Shown: piece after piece, positions 46,280 through 54,225 of the stretch
How positions within the stretch are numbered: position 1 is the stretch's first letter
Layout: each line of letters begins with the position of its first letter
Assembly (NCBI GenBank): GCA_018830285.1
Contig: JAHJSB010000023.1
Coordinates: 85,567 to 149,566 of the forward strand
Length of the DNA: 64,000 nucleotides
From: Alphaproteobacteria bacterium
GTDB taxonomy: Bacteria; Pseudomonadota; Alphaproteobacteria; Caulobacterales; Hyphomonadaceae
Reading direction: 5' to 3'
Translations under genes and position numbers: made by a program
Notes under the pieces: model-generated
The model's input: only the letters and a program-made list of their open reading frames with translations
What the model was told of the DNA's origin: nothing
The model's database searches: none

Positions 46280-46702
46280 ATGATAGCAGAAATACAGCAT
46301 TACGCAGGCGGTCTCGGTGTCGCCGCGAGCGCCATGGCGATTGGCGCCGGCTGGGTCGTCACCATTGCCTCGCCCAATTGCAGCTTCGACAAGCTGGATG
46401 GCAGCCGGGCCGACCGGCATGTGCGCGAATTGCTGCACCAGACATCCACCCCGATTGCCGGGATCATGCTGGCGGCGGCCGCGCTGTTCGTCTTGGCGAC
46501 GAGCTGGGCTGCGGCCGTGACTGCCGCGCTGGCGGCGTTCGGCTTTTTCTCCACGCGCCTGATGCTGGCGCCGAAAGAGGGCAAAAATCCGAAAGGCGTG
46601 CAAACGCGCCGGAAGGATCAGCGGGCGGTTTCGGTCAGCCTGTCGTTGATGTTCATGTTGATCGCCGTGATCGCGGGCATTCTCGGCCTGATCGGGATCT
46701 AG
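46280..46702 (+). CDS. Hypothetical membrane protein, about four helices
   Basis: 140 residues, not recognised. Hydrophobic segments lie at about residues 8-30, 58-76, 78-95 and 117-139, with a short basic cytosolic stretch (KEGKNPKGVQTRRK) before the last. The ATG at 46280 has no clear ribosome site. It is divergent from the NrtS-like gene and converges, with a four-base stop overlap, on another membrane protein. Confidence 0.6.
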   Translation: MIAEIQHYAGGLGVAASAMAIGAGWVVTIASPNCSFDKLDGSRADRHVRELLHQTSTPIAGIMLAAAALFVLATSWAAAVTAALAAFGFFSTRLMLAPKEGKNPKGVQTRRKDQRAVSVSLSLMFMLIAVIAGILGLIGI

Positions 46703-47082
46703 GCGTAGACCAGCCAGAGACAGCCCATCTCGTGAAGGGCCCTGAAATTGTCGACGGACCGGGTCGCGGCCTTGCGGGCAATTTCGCCGGCGGATTTGCG
46801 ATTGGCGCCCAGCATCAGCACGCAGATGGCGAGACCCGGTATGAAGGCCCACCAGACCACGGCGAAAGTGGCCAGAACGCCGAGCAGGCAGATCAGGTAG
46901 GCCAAAGCGTCGAGCACGCGGAATCGCACATACATGTTGCGTCCGAACGCGTTGAGGAGTTCCGGACGCTTGTGCAATTCTTCGGCGTCGATGGCGAAAC
47001 GCTGTCCCGGAACGTGCTCCATGAACAGGGCGCGCGTCATGCGGCCGGCACGATGCGGGTTAGCTGCGCACTTGAGAAACAT
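46699..47082 (-). CDS. Hypothetical membrane protein with a two-helix hairpin
   Basis: 127 residues; GGGAGG lies about 8 bases upstream of the ATG at 47082, so translation is well supported. Residues about 58-90 form two adjacent membrane helices (LAYLICLLGVLATFAVV and IPGLAICVLMLG), flanked by charged soluble ends. No family is recognised. It is divergent from phaZ across 189 bases. Confidence 0.65.
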   Translation of the reverse strand: MFLKCAANPHRAGRMTRALFMEHVPGQRFAIDAEELHKRPELLNAFGRNMYVRFRVLDALAYLICLLGVLATFAVVWWAFIPGLAICVLMLGANRKSAGEIARKAATRSVDNFRALHEMGCLWLVYA

Positions 47083-47229
47083 GCGGTCGTCCTCCCTGAA
47101 GGCTTAATTAAAACAGCCGCTCGTTAATCGTCCGGCGACCAGGGCCCAAAAATTTTACACAAATTCAACCAATCGGGCGCGCAATCGCCTGAACGCCCGT
47201 CTGGTGAATCCGTTTGCCACTGGGGATTG

Positions 47230-47254
47230 TTGCACATATGTTGCAATGCAGCAT
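47230..47254. promoter_or_regulatory. TGCA-rich site upstream of phaZ, possible PhaR operator
   Basis: TTGCA-CATATG-TTGCA-ATGCA-GCATG, ending 17 bases before the phaZ start. PhaR, the repressor of PHA granule genes, binds TGC-rich sequences in related bacteria. No phaR gene is in the window, so the link is inference. Confidence 0.35.
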
Positions 47255-47271
47255 GAAAGGTTTGTAACGCG

Positions 47272-48567
47272 ATGCTTTACTCACTTGTCGAAATGAACCG
47301 CGTGGCGATGGCGCCGATGCGACTGGCCGCCAAGGCGGGGCGGGCCGCTCTCCTCTCCCCGCTGAACCCGCTCGGCAAGACAGAGTACGGCAAGTCGCTC
47401 GCCGCCTTTGCAGACGTTTTCGAGAGCTCGACGCGCTATTATGGCAAGCCGGAATGGCGGATCGACACGGTTCGCGTGAACAGCGCGTCGATACCGGTGA
47501 CGCCGACTGTCGCGTGGCGCTCGCCCTGGTGCACCCTGTTGCATTTCAAGAAGGACCCGGACCAGCTGGCCGCCGTACGCAAGCCCGGCTCGCCGCCCTT
47601 GCCGCGCATGCTGATCGTGGCGCCGCTGTCGGGCCATTATGCGTCCTTGCTGCGCGGGACGGTTGAAGCCTTCCTGCCGCACCATGACGTCTACATTACC
47701 GACTGGTCGGACGCGCGTATGGCGCCTGTCTGGCAGGGCCGGTTCGATCTTGACGATTACATCGATCATATCCGTAAGATGCTGACCCAGATCGGCGGCG
47801 GCGCGCATGTGCTCGGCGTCTGCCAGCCGGGACCGCCCGTGCTGGCGGCCCTGTCGATGATGGCCGAGGATGACGATCCGGCCCGTCCGGCGTCGATGAC
47901 GTTCATGGGTTCGCCGATTGATGCCCGCCGCAGCCCGACCGTGCCGAACGAACTGGCCGAAGAGCGCTCGTTCGCATGGTTCGAAGAGAACATGATCCAT
48001 ACCGTGCCTGGCCCTTATCCCGGCGTGATGCGCCGCGTCTATCCGGGCTTCGTCCAGCTTGCCTCGTTCATGAACATGAACTGGGGCCGCCATGTCGATG
48101 CGCAGTGGAAATTCTTCAATCACCTCGTCGAAGGCGACGGCGACGGTTCCGACAAGCACCGCGAATTCTATGACGAATACCTGTCGGTTCTCGACCTGAC
48201 CGAAGAATTCTACCTGCAGACTATCCAGCGCGTGTTCCAGGAACACCACCTCGCGCGCGGCATCTACAAGTATCGCGGGACACGCCTCGTGAAGCCGCAG
48301 GCGATCCGCGACATTGCGCTGATGACCGTCGAGGGCGAACTCGACGACATTTCCGGTATCGGCCAGACACAGGCTGCACATGACCTTTGCACGAATATTC
48401 CGGAAGCCATCAAGGCTGACTATGTCCAGCCCGGCGTCGGCCATTATGGCGTGTTCAACGGCGCGCGTTTCCGCACGGAAATCGTGCCGCGGGTAACGCA
48501 GTTCACGCGCCGTTTCATCGACGTGGAGGCTGAAGCGGCCGCGCAGGACGCGGCGACGTCGGCCTAG
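47272..48567 (+). CDS. phaZ: Intracellular polyhydroxyalkanoate depolymerase
   Basis: 431 residues. Cytosolic enzyme that mobilises carbon stored in PHA granules. It belongs to the type with a nucleophilic cysteine: GVCQPGPP with Cys184. Other family landmarks are [50 protein letters not shown] and the C-terminal catalytic His in [12 protein letters not shown]. No PHA synthase or phasin genes are in the window. Its stop overlaps that of the cysteine synthase-like gene by four bases. Confidence 0.94.
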   Translation: MLYSLVEMNRVAMAPMRLAAKAGRAALLSPLNPLGKTEYGKSLAAFADVFESSTRYYGKPEWRIDTVRVNSASIPVTPTVAWRSPWCTLLHFKKDPDQLAAVRKPGSPPLPRMLIVAPLSGHYASLLRGTVEAFLPHHDVYITDWSDARMAPVWQGRFDLDDYIDHIRKMLTQIGGGAHVLGVCQPGPPVLAALSMMAEDDDPARPASMTFMGSPIDARRSPTVPNELAEERSFAWFEENMIHTVPGPYPGVMRRVYPGFVQLASFMNMNWGRHVDAQWKFFNHLVEGDGDGSDKHREFYDEYLSVLDLTEEFYLQTIQRVFQEHHLARGIYKYRGTRLVKPQAIRDIALMTVEGELDDISGIGQTQAAHDLCTNIPEAIKADYVQPGVGHYGVFNGARFRTEIVPRVTQFTRRFIDVEAEAAAQDAATSA

Positions 48568-49637
48568 TCGGGGCAGCAGGTTGCTTCAAAGCCGAGCAGT
48601 TCGATCCCGGGGCTGAGATAGCCTTCTTTCGCCGGCTCGGCACGGGCGAGTGCGGTCGAGAGATATTTCTTGTTATCGTCACAGAAGACGGTGGCGACCG
48701 CGGCATTCGGACCGAGGCGCTCGGCAGCCATCAGCGCACCGATCAGGTTGGCACCGGAGGAAATACCGACGCCGAGGCCCAGTTCGCGGGCCAGTGCCTG
48801 TGCCATCAGGATCGCATCGCCGTCCGAGACCGCGATCACGTCGTCCAGCTCGGTGAAATCGACAATGGCCGGGATGAAATCATCGGAAATGCCCTGGATT
48901 CGGTGGCTGCCGATCTTGTGACCCGTGGACAGGGTCGGGGATTCCATCGGTTCCAGCGGGTGGATCTTTACGCCCGGGACCGCTGCGCGCAGGGCGCGGC
49001 CAACACCCATGACCGTGCCGCCCGTGCCGACGCCGGCCACGAACGCGTCCGGCGTGAGGCCGAGCAGGGCCATCTGCTTCAGCAGTTCCGGGCCAGTCGT
49101 GTCGAAATGGCCTATGGTATTGTCGCAATTGGAAAACTGGCAGGGCAGGAAGACGCCGCCCTGGCGCTGGGCCAGTTGCTCGGTGGCGGCGATGGCGCCA
49201 ATGAAGCCGCTCTCTTCGCGGCTGACGAGATGGAGATCGGCGCCGAGGCTGCGCAACAGGGCCTTGCGTTCGTCGCTCATCCAGTCAGGCATGTAGATGT
49301 CGACCTTGTGGCCGAGCGCGCGACCGAGCGAGGTGAGGGCGATACCGGCATTGCCGCTGGTCGCCTCGGCAATCGTGTCGCCCGGGCGCAGCGCGCCGGA
49401 GCAGATGGCGCGGCTGAGGATCGAAAGGGCCATGCGGTCCTTGATTGAGCCGGTGAGATTGTAATGCTCTGCCTTGGCATGGATGACGCGCTCGACGCCG
49501 CGATAGCGCAGGTGGATCGAGACGAGCGGCGTGCGGCCGATAAGGCTGGCGAGCGCGCGCAGGCGCGGATGAGCGATGTCTGGTGCCAGGCGGGCGCGGG
49601 AAACGCTGTCGAACGCGGCAACGGCAATTGGCGGCAT
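48564..49637 (-). CDS. PLP-dependent cysteine synthase family protein
   Basis: 357 residues, longer than CysK/CysM (about 310-320) by an N-terminal extension. The PLP lysine is in [11 protein letters not shown], the substrate loop in [10 protein letters not shown], and the phosphate loop in [15 protein letters not shown]. Relatives make cysteine from O-acetylserine and sulfide, or run the reverse type of beta-elimination to break cysteine down. It is divergent from an Lrp/AsnC regulator, which in other bacteria often controls cysteine-degrading enzymes, so degradation is a real alternative. The C-terminus ends in a Cys-Cys pair. Confidence 0.85.
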   Translation of the reverse strand: MPPIAVAAFDSVSRARLAPDIAHPRLRALASLIGRTPLVSIHLRYRGVERVIHAKAEHYNLTGSIKDRMALSILSRAICSGALRPGDTIAEATSGNAGIALTSLGRALGHKVDIYMPDWMSDERKALLRSLGADLHLVSREESGFIGAIAATEQLAQRQGGVFLPCQFSNCDNTIGHFDTTGPELLKQMALLGLTPDAFVAGVGTGGTVMGVGRALRAAVPGVKIHPLEPMESPTLSTGHKIGSHRIQGISDDFIPAIVDFTELDDVIAVSDGDAILMAQALARELGLGVGISSGANLIGALMAAERLGPNAAVATVFCDDNKKYLSTALARAEPAKEGYLSPGIELLGFEATCCPD

Positions 49638-49709
49638 GGTGATCAGCTCCCTCTGGAAGAATGGAGAGATTCACATGAGGTCCATCAAAATGCATCGCAG
49701 TTTTGCGAT

Positions 49710-49725
49710 ATATTCGCTGGAATAT
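49710..49725. promoter_or_regulatory. Probable Lrp-family operator
   Basis: ATATTC-GCTG-GAATAT is a perfect palindrome in an AT-rich patch; a second ATATTC half-site begins 23 bases further on at 49733. It lies in the 115-base gap between the divergent enzyme and regulator genes, as expected for autoregulated Lrp-family pairs. Confidence 0.55.
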
Positions 49726-49752
49726 GGGTAAAATATTCGGTAATTACGATGA

Positions 49753-50214
49753 ATGGAAGAAAAATTGGATGATGTAGACCGGATTCTCCTGCGTGCCTTG
49801 CAGGCGGATGGCACCCAGTCGCTCGAATCACTGGCGGGCCGCGCGGACATTTCGACGAATACGTGCTGGCGCAGGGTCAAACGGCTTGAAGAAAGCGGCG
49901 TGATCGCACGCCGGGTTGCGCTGATCGATCCGGAAAAGCTTGGTCTGAACCAGACGATCTTCGTGGCGATCCGCACGCGTGACCATTCGGCTGGCTGGTT
50001 GAAACGGTTTGCCGACGCCGTGCGGACGATTCCGGAAGTGGTGGAATTCTACCGGATGGCGGGGGATGTCGACTATTTGCTGAAAGTGCAGGCACGCAGC
50101 GTCCAGGACTATGACCGGGTCTACAAGGCGCTGATCGCGCGCGTCGATATTGCCGATGTCAGCGCGACCTTTGCGATGGAATGCCTGAAGAACACGACCG
50201 AGCTGCCGGTCTAG
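49753..50214 (+). CDS. Lrp/AsnC family transcriptional regulator
   Basis: 153 residues. An N-terminal winged helix-turn-helix (about residues 5-60: DRILLRALQADG, SLESLAGRADIS, CWRRVKRLEESGVI) and a C-terminal RAM/AsnC effector domain with VVEFYRMAGDVDYLLKV. It should form octamers or dimers that sense an amino acid. The start has no good ribosome site, so translation may be leaderless. The divergent cysteine synthase-like gene is its likely target, with cysteine as the likely effector by analogy. Confidence 0.9.
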   Translation: MEEKLDDVDRILLRALQADGTQSLESLAGRADISTNTCWRRVKRLEESGVIARRVALIDPEKLGLNQTIFVAIRTRDHSAGWLKRFADAVRTIPEVVEFYRMAGDVDYLLKVQARSVQDYDRVYKALIARVDIADVSATFAMECLKNTTELPV

Positions 50215-51092
50215 CGCAGCATGGCCGTTTCGGTGAAGCCGGGGACGTGCAGCATGCGGCTGAGGCCGAGGCAGGCGGCGAGGGGTTCGCCCTCCGGCGT
50301 TTTTTCCACGCTGTCGGGTTTCTTGAGATAGGCCTTCAGCTCGACCGTCGCGCCGCGTTCCAACACGTCCAGTTCCATGTCTTCGGTGACGTCGCCGAGA
50401 AGGGTGGATTTCCGGCAGGTCAGCTGTTCGGCAACGACGAGGGGGGCAGGGGCCTCACCCGTGCGGACGGCGCGCCAGGCCGCCTGCTGCGGCGCGGCGC
50501 GGATCAGGATGGCGGCCGGCAGGCCATCGCCTACTGGCACGGCCAGCCAGAGCGCTCTCACATGGGAGCGCGCCTCGCGGGCGATGTAGCGGACCGAATA
50601 GATCGTTCCGGCTGAATACTTGCGGGCCGAGAGGCTAGCAGCATCTGCGGCGTCGAGCCCGGCCAGCCAGTCAGAGATTGCGATATTGCGGGCCTCGCGG
50701 GCGCGGGCTGACTCGCCGGTGACCATGAGGGCAACCGACTGGTCCATGCGCGCAGAAGGCTTGAGCCGCGCGCCGGCCTGGATTGCCGCGTCATAGTGGG
50801 CGGCGGCGCGCTCGGCATTTCCGAGGTCGAGCGCAGCGCGGGCGGCAATCACATGCGCCTCGCGAATCTCCAGCCGGTCAGGGCAGGTGTCGATGAAGGC
50901 TTCTGACGTGTGCAGGAAATAGGCGGGGCTGCCTTCTTCGGTCGGAGTCGTGATCGCATCATGGAAACGTCCGGCATCGGACAACCCGCAGGCACTTTCG
51001 CCATGTGCGTATTGGGTGAAGCCGATCAGGGTGCTGACGCCTGAGGCGATGACCGCCGAAGCGAGTTTGAGGGCGAAGCGGGGCTGAGTCAT
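50211..51092 (-). CDS. Hypothetical exported protein in the putative zinc operon
   Basis: 293 residues from the ATG at 51092, which gives a clean signal peptide (RFALKLASAVIASGVSTL...AHG). An in-frame TTG at 51131 overlaps the HupE stop as TTGA and would add 13 residues. The mature protein looks helical and TPR-like in its first half (IREAHVIAARAALDLGNAERAAAHYDAA) and ends in a beta-rich region with a few cysteines. No family is recognised. It is third in the ZIP-HupE operon, so a periplasmic role in metal supply is possible but unproven. Confidence 0.7.
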   Translation of the reverse strand: MTQPRFALKLASAVIASGVSTLIGFTQYAHGESACGLSDAGRFHDAITTPTEEGSPAYFLHTSEAFIDTCPDRLEIREAHVIAARAALDLGNAERAAAHYDAAIQAGARLKPSARMDQSVALMVTGESARAREARNIAISDWLAGLDAADAASLSARKYSAGTIYSVRYIAREARSHVRALWLAVPVGDGLPAAILIRAAPQQAAWRAVRTGEAPAPLVVAEQLTCRKSTLLGDVTEDMELDVLERGATVELKAYLKKPDSVEKTPEGEPLAACLGLSRMLHVPGFTETAMLR

Positions 51093-51127
51093 TGGAACCG
51101 TCCTTGCTATACCGACAAGGGGAATTC

Positions 51128-51946
51128 TCAACCCTGCAGGAAAGCCCGTTCAATCGCCCACCAGAGCCCGGTTACCCCGATGGCGGCTGAGACGGGCCAT
51201 ACAAGGACCTGCCGGTAGAGTTGCACCTGGCCGGCCCGGTTGAGAACGCCCTTGAAGCAAAGCGATGCTGCAAAGGCCATGCCGATCACTGCGAGTTGGC
51301 CGAATTCAACGCCGACGTTGAACCCGAGCAGGGCGGGCAGGGAGACATTGTCCGGCAGGCCGAGGTCTCCGAAGGCGCCGGCGAAGCCCATGCCATGGAT
51401 GAGGCCGAACCCGAAAGCGAGCAGGGGCCGCCAGGCCATCGTATCCTTGAACAGGATGTTCTCGAACGCGGCCCAGGCAATGGTCAGCGCGATAAGCGGT
51501 TCGACAATTCCCGGCAGCAGGGTGATCATGCCGGAGGCCGCCAGCCCAAGCGTGGCGGTATGGGCAATGGTGAACGCGGAAATCTGGAAGAGCAGGGACT
51601 TGATGCGCAGGCTGGAGAGGAACAGGGCCAGGACGAAGAGGATATGGTCCATCCCTCCCGGCAGGATGTGCTGGAATCCGATCTGGATATAGAAGCCGAA
51701 CGTGGCAAGGCCTGACCGGTCCAGGCTCACCTCATCCGGCTCAGACGCTGTGTCGGACACAGGCTTTTCAGGCGTCGCGTTTTTCCGGTCGAGTTTCGCC
51801 AGTTCGCGGCAGAGCGCCGGATCGATGCCGCCGTTCGGTGTGCAAAGTTCGTCTTCGGGGTGGGCGTGAGCCTGAAGCGGGACGGCCGTGCTGATAACCA
51901 TGACGCAGGCCAGTGCGGCGAGCAGGTGGGCGACCAAAGCCCTCAT
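51128..51946 (-). CDS. HupE/UreJ family membrane protein
   Basis: 272 residues. A signal peptide ends in AHAHP; a short periplasmic segment with two Cys follows; then six or seven membrane helices. The family motifs are GFQHILPGGMDHILFVLALF, TIAHTATLGLA, GLIHGMGFAG and NVGVEFGQL, with histidines in place for metal passage. Named members (HupE, UreJ) move nickel, but related proteins occur in zinc-regulated operons. Its start overlaps the ZIP stop by four bases, indicating coupling with the zinc transporter. Confidence 0.88.
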   Translation of the reverse strand: MRALVAHLLAALACVMVISTAVPLQAHAHPEDELCTPNGGIDPALCRELAKLDRKNATPEKPVSDTASEPDEVSLDRSGLATFGFYIQIGFQHILPGGMDHILFVLALFLSSLRIKSLLFQISAFTIAHTATLGLAASGMITLLPGIVEPLIALTIAWAAFENILFKDTMAWRPLLAFGFGLIHGMGFAGAFGDLGLPDNVSLPALLGFNVGVEFGQLAVIGMAFAASLCFKGVLNRAGQVQLYRQVLVWPVSAAIGVTGLWWAIERAFLQG

Positions 51947-52737
51947 GGGCGCATGTCGAGCAGGTCGTGCGTGCCCACCGCGCCATCATGGGGCGAATGG
52001 TCCGGGCCGTGAATGGGCAGGACGGCGATCACGACCGCAATAAGCACGCCCCCGCCGAGCGACAGGAAGCTGCGCACTGGGGGTTCTTCCTTCAATGGTT
52101 CCATCAGCGGGCCGGTTGCCACATAGAGCAGCAGCCCCGCCGATATGGCGAACAGGTTGCCGACGGCTTCGGCTCCGAGACCATACATGAATGGTACAGA
52201 GGCGATAACGCCCAACGGAGTCGTGACAGCGGCGGCGAGGAAAGCGAGAAGGAAAGACCGCCTATTGCCAAAGCCGTGATGGCGCAGGATCGCAAAAGCG
52301 ATAATGCCTTCGGGAAACTTGTGCAGCAGCAGGGATGAAGCCGCATAGACGCCCGAGGAAAAGCTGGCGGCGAACGTGACCGAGTAGATGATTCCGTCGA
52401 TGAATGAGTGCAGGGCAATTGCCATCACAGGCGTCGCCGCCGCAGCCGGGCCGTCCTCGCCACCCTCCGGGAACAGAACGCGGACAAGGAAGCTGAGCAT
52501 CAGCCCGCCAAGGAAACCGGACAGGATGAGGCCGGGGGCATGGCGGCTGAGGGCGAAGGCTTCCGGCGTGATGTGGAGCAGGCTGAGCGTCACCAGCATG
52601 CCGCCGGCGGCCAATGCGAAGAGGCCGGAATGGCGCGCACTCCAGTCGCCACGCGCCGCGACCGCGATCAGGGCGATCGTCGTCACAAAGGCGGCGATCA
52701 AGCCGAAGAATAAGGGGGCCTGCATGGACTGGAGCAT
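51943..52737 (-). CDS. ZIP family metal transporter
   Basis: 264 residues, about eight membrane helices. The ZIP metal site in helices IV and V is clear: ALHSFIDGI and LLHKFPEGI. The C-terminal tail is rich in histidine (HGPDHSPHDGAVGTHD) and could collect metal. ZIP proteins bring zinc, iron or manganese toward the cytosol. It is the first gene of the minus-strand arm, immediately divergent from the DUF2796-ABC arm, and so probably shares control by the box at 52833. Confidence 0.9.
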   Translation of the reverse strand: MLQSMQAPLFFGLIAAFVTTIALIAVAARGDWSARHSGLFALAAGGMLVTLSLLHITPEAFALSRHAPGLILSGFLGGLMLSFLVRVLFPEGGEDGPAAAATPVMAIALHSFIDGIIYSVTFAASFSSGVYAASSLLLHKFPEGIIAFAILRHHGFGNRRSFLLAFLAAAVTTPLGVIASVPFMYGLGAEAVGNLFAISAGLLLYVATGPLMEPLKEEPPVRSFLSLGGGVLIAVVIAVLPIHGPDHSPHDGAVGTHDLLDMRP

Positions 52738-52832
52738 GGGTGGGAAAGCAGTCTCAAGGGGGCCGCGCGGGGCCGGGAAAGGAATTACAGGACAAAGCTG
52801 CGGCGATGTGCGTTGATGTGCCCTTGCGCAAG

Positions 52833-52851
52833 AATGTTATATAGTCTCATT
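52833..52851. promoter_or_regulatory. Candidate Zur box in the divergent zinc-island promoter region
   Basis: AATGTTATATAGTCTCATT matches 14 of 19 positions of the palindrome AATGTTATAATATAACATT typical of Zur operators. The left half AATGTTATA is perfect; the right half keeps only a T and the terminal CATT. It lies between the ZIP start (52737) and the DUF2796 start (52923), where one operator could control both arms. No zur gene is in the window. Confidence 0.45.
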
Positions 52852-52922
52852 ATCCGAATCGCGAGAACAAATTTGCTGTTCGCGTGTTTTCCCGCTGTGT
52901 GGCGCCAGGAGGCCTTTCGACG

Positions 52923-53513
52923 ATGCTTACTTCACCACGTGTATTCTTGTGCCTGATGATCGGCGTTCCGATGCTGGGTCTGGCCGGTTGCGGGCGCGAT
53001 CCCGAGCCTGCCGCGTCACCCGAGACGGTGGCAGCCGACGTGCCAGTGCCTGAAATGGTTGCGCCGGTGGTTCCTGAAGCGTCCGGCATGGAGGATCACT
53101 CCGCAGGCGGCGAAGCCCATGTGCATGGCGCTGGCGAGTTTGCCGTGGCGGTCGACGGCGATTTGCTGACGGTGACGCTGGATGCGCCGCTGGCGAATTT
53201 CGGCCTCGGCGAAGGCGATACGGACACGCTGGAAGTCAGCACCGGCATCGGCGACGGGCTGGTGCGGTTTGAAGGCGGTGCCAATTGCCAACCCGGAGAC
53301 CGCCATATCGAAACACGGACCGCGGGCGACCATAGCGGACTGACGCTGTCATTGTCGTTCACCTGCACGGATATCGAAAAGCTTGAAGGCGTCCGCCTGA
53401 ACGCATTCAGCGAGTTCCCCGGGTTTGAGACGGTCAACGCGATTTTCATCGGTCCGGACGCGCAAGTTGCCAGCGTGCTGACAGCCGGTAATCCTGAATT
53501 GTCCACACGCTAG
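52923..53513 (+). CDS. DUF2796 family lipoprotein
   Basis: 196 residues from the ATG at 52923 (AGGAGG 10 bases upstream). The lipobox is LAGC, about residue 20. The DUF2796 signature EAHVHGAGEFAVAVDGDLLTV follows a low-complexity linker. Members are periplasmic proteins of zinc-limitation operons; His residues (DHS, HVHG) could bind metal. In Pseudomonas aeruginosa the homologous first gene of the PA4063-PA4066 cluster is induced when zinc is scarce. The next gene starts 16 bases downstream. Confidence 0.85.
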   Translation: MLTSPRVFLCLMIGVPMLGLAGCGRDPEPAASPETVAADVPVPEMVAPVVPEASGMEDHSAGGEAHVHGAGEFAVAVDGDLLTVTLDAPLANFGLGEGDTDTLEVSTGIGDGLVRFEGGANCQPGDRHIETRTAGDHSGLTLSLSFTCTDIEKLEGVRLNAFSEFPGFETVNAIFIGPDAQVASVLTAGNPELSTR

Positions 53514-53529
53514 AACCTGAAACGGCCGA

Positions 53530-54225
53530 ATGACTGATCCTGCCATACAGATCGACGGCCTGCGCTTTGCCTGGAAGGGCGCTGAGCCGGTGCTGGATGT
53601 GCCCGTCTTCACGCTGGCGCGCGGCGAGCGCCTTTTCCTGCGCGGACCGTCGGGATCGGGCAAGTCGACCCTGCTGGGGGTGATCGCCGGGGTGCTGGTG
53701 GCCGATTCCGGGCGGGTGAACGTGTTGGGGCAGGAGCTTGGCAGCCTGTCCAGTGCCGGACGCGACCGCATGCGGGCCGACCATCTCGGTGTGATCTTCC
53801 AGATGTTCAATCTTGTGCCCTATCTCTCGGTGGTGGGGAATGTGACCCTGCCGCTGAAATTCTCGGGCCGTCGCCGCAAGGCGGTTGGCGCGGATGCCGA
53901 TGCAGAGGCCCGGCGCCTTCTGGGGCGGCTGGGGCTGACCGATGAGGCGCTTCTGGCGCGGCGTGTGTCAGACCTCTCGGTCGGCCAGCAGCAGCGCGTG
54001 GCGGCGGCGCGGGCGCTGATCGGCGGACCGGAAGTCGTGATCGCGGACGAGCCGACCTCGGCGCTCGACTCCGATGCTCGCGACCGGTTCATCGAATTGC
54101 TGTCCGAGGAGGCCGCCCGTACCGGCGCGGCGCTGCTGTTTGTCAGCCATGACGCCTCGCTGGCGCGGCTGTTCGACCGGGCGGTGGATCTTGCCGAGAT
54201 CAACCGGGCGAGGGTGAGCGCATGA
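53530..54225 (+). CDS. ABC transporter ATP-binding protein, LolD/MacB-like
   Basis: 231 residues. A single ATPase domain with Walker A GPSGSGKSTL, signature LSVGQQQRVAAARAL, Walker B EVVIADEPTSALD and the H-loop in FVSHDASL. It partners the FtsX-type permease encoded next, with a four-base overlap (ATGA). This class does not import through a pore but drives envelope work such as lipoprotein release. It corresponds to PA4064 of the P. aeruginosa zinc-responsive cluster. Confidence 0.9.
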   Translation: MTDPAIQIDGLRFAWKGAEPVLDVPVFTLARGERLFLRGPSGSGKSTLLGVIAGVLVADSGRVNVLGQELGSLSSAGRDRMRADHLGVIFQMFNLVPYLSVVGNVTLPLKFSGRRRKAVGADADAEARRLLGRLGLTDEALLARRVSDLSVGQQQRVAAARALIGGPEVVIADEPTSALDSDARDRFIELLSEEAARTGAALLFVSHDASLARLFDRAVDLAEINRARVSA

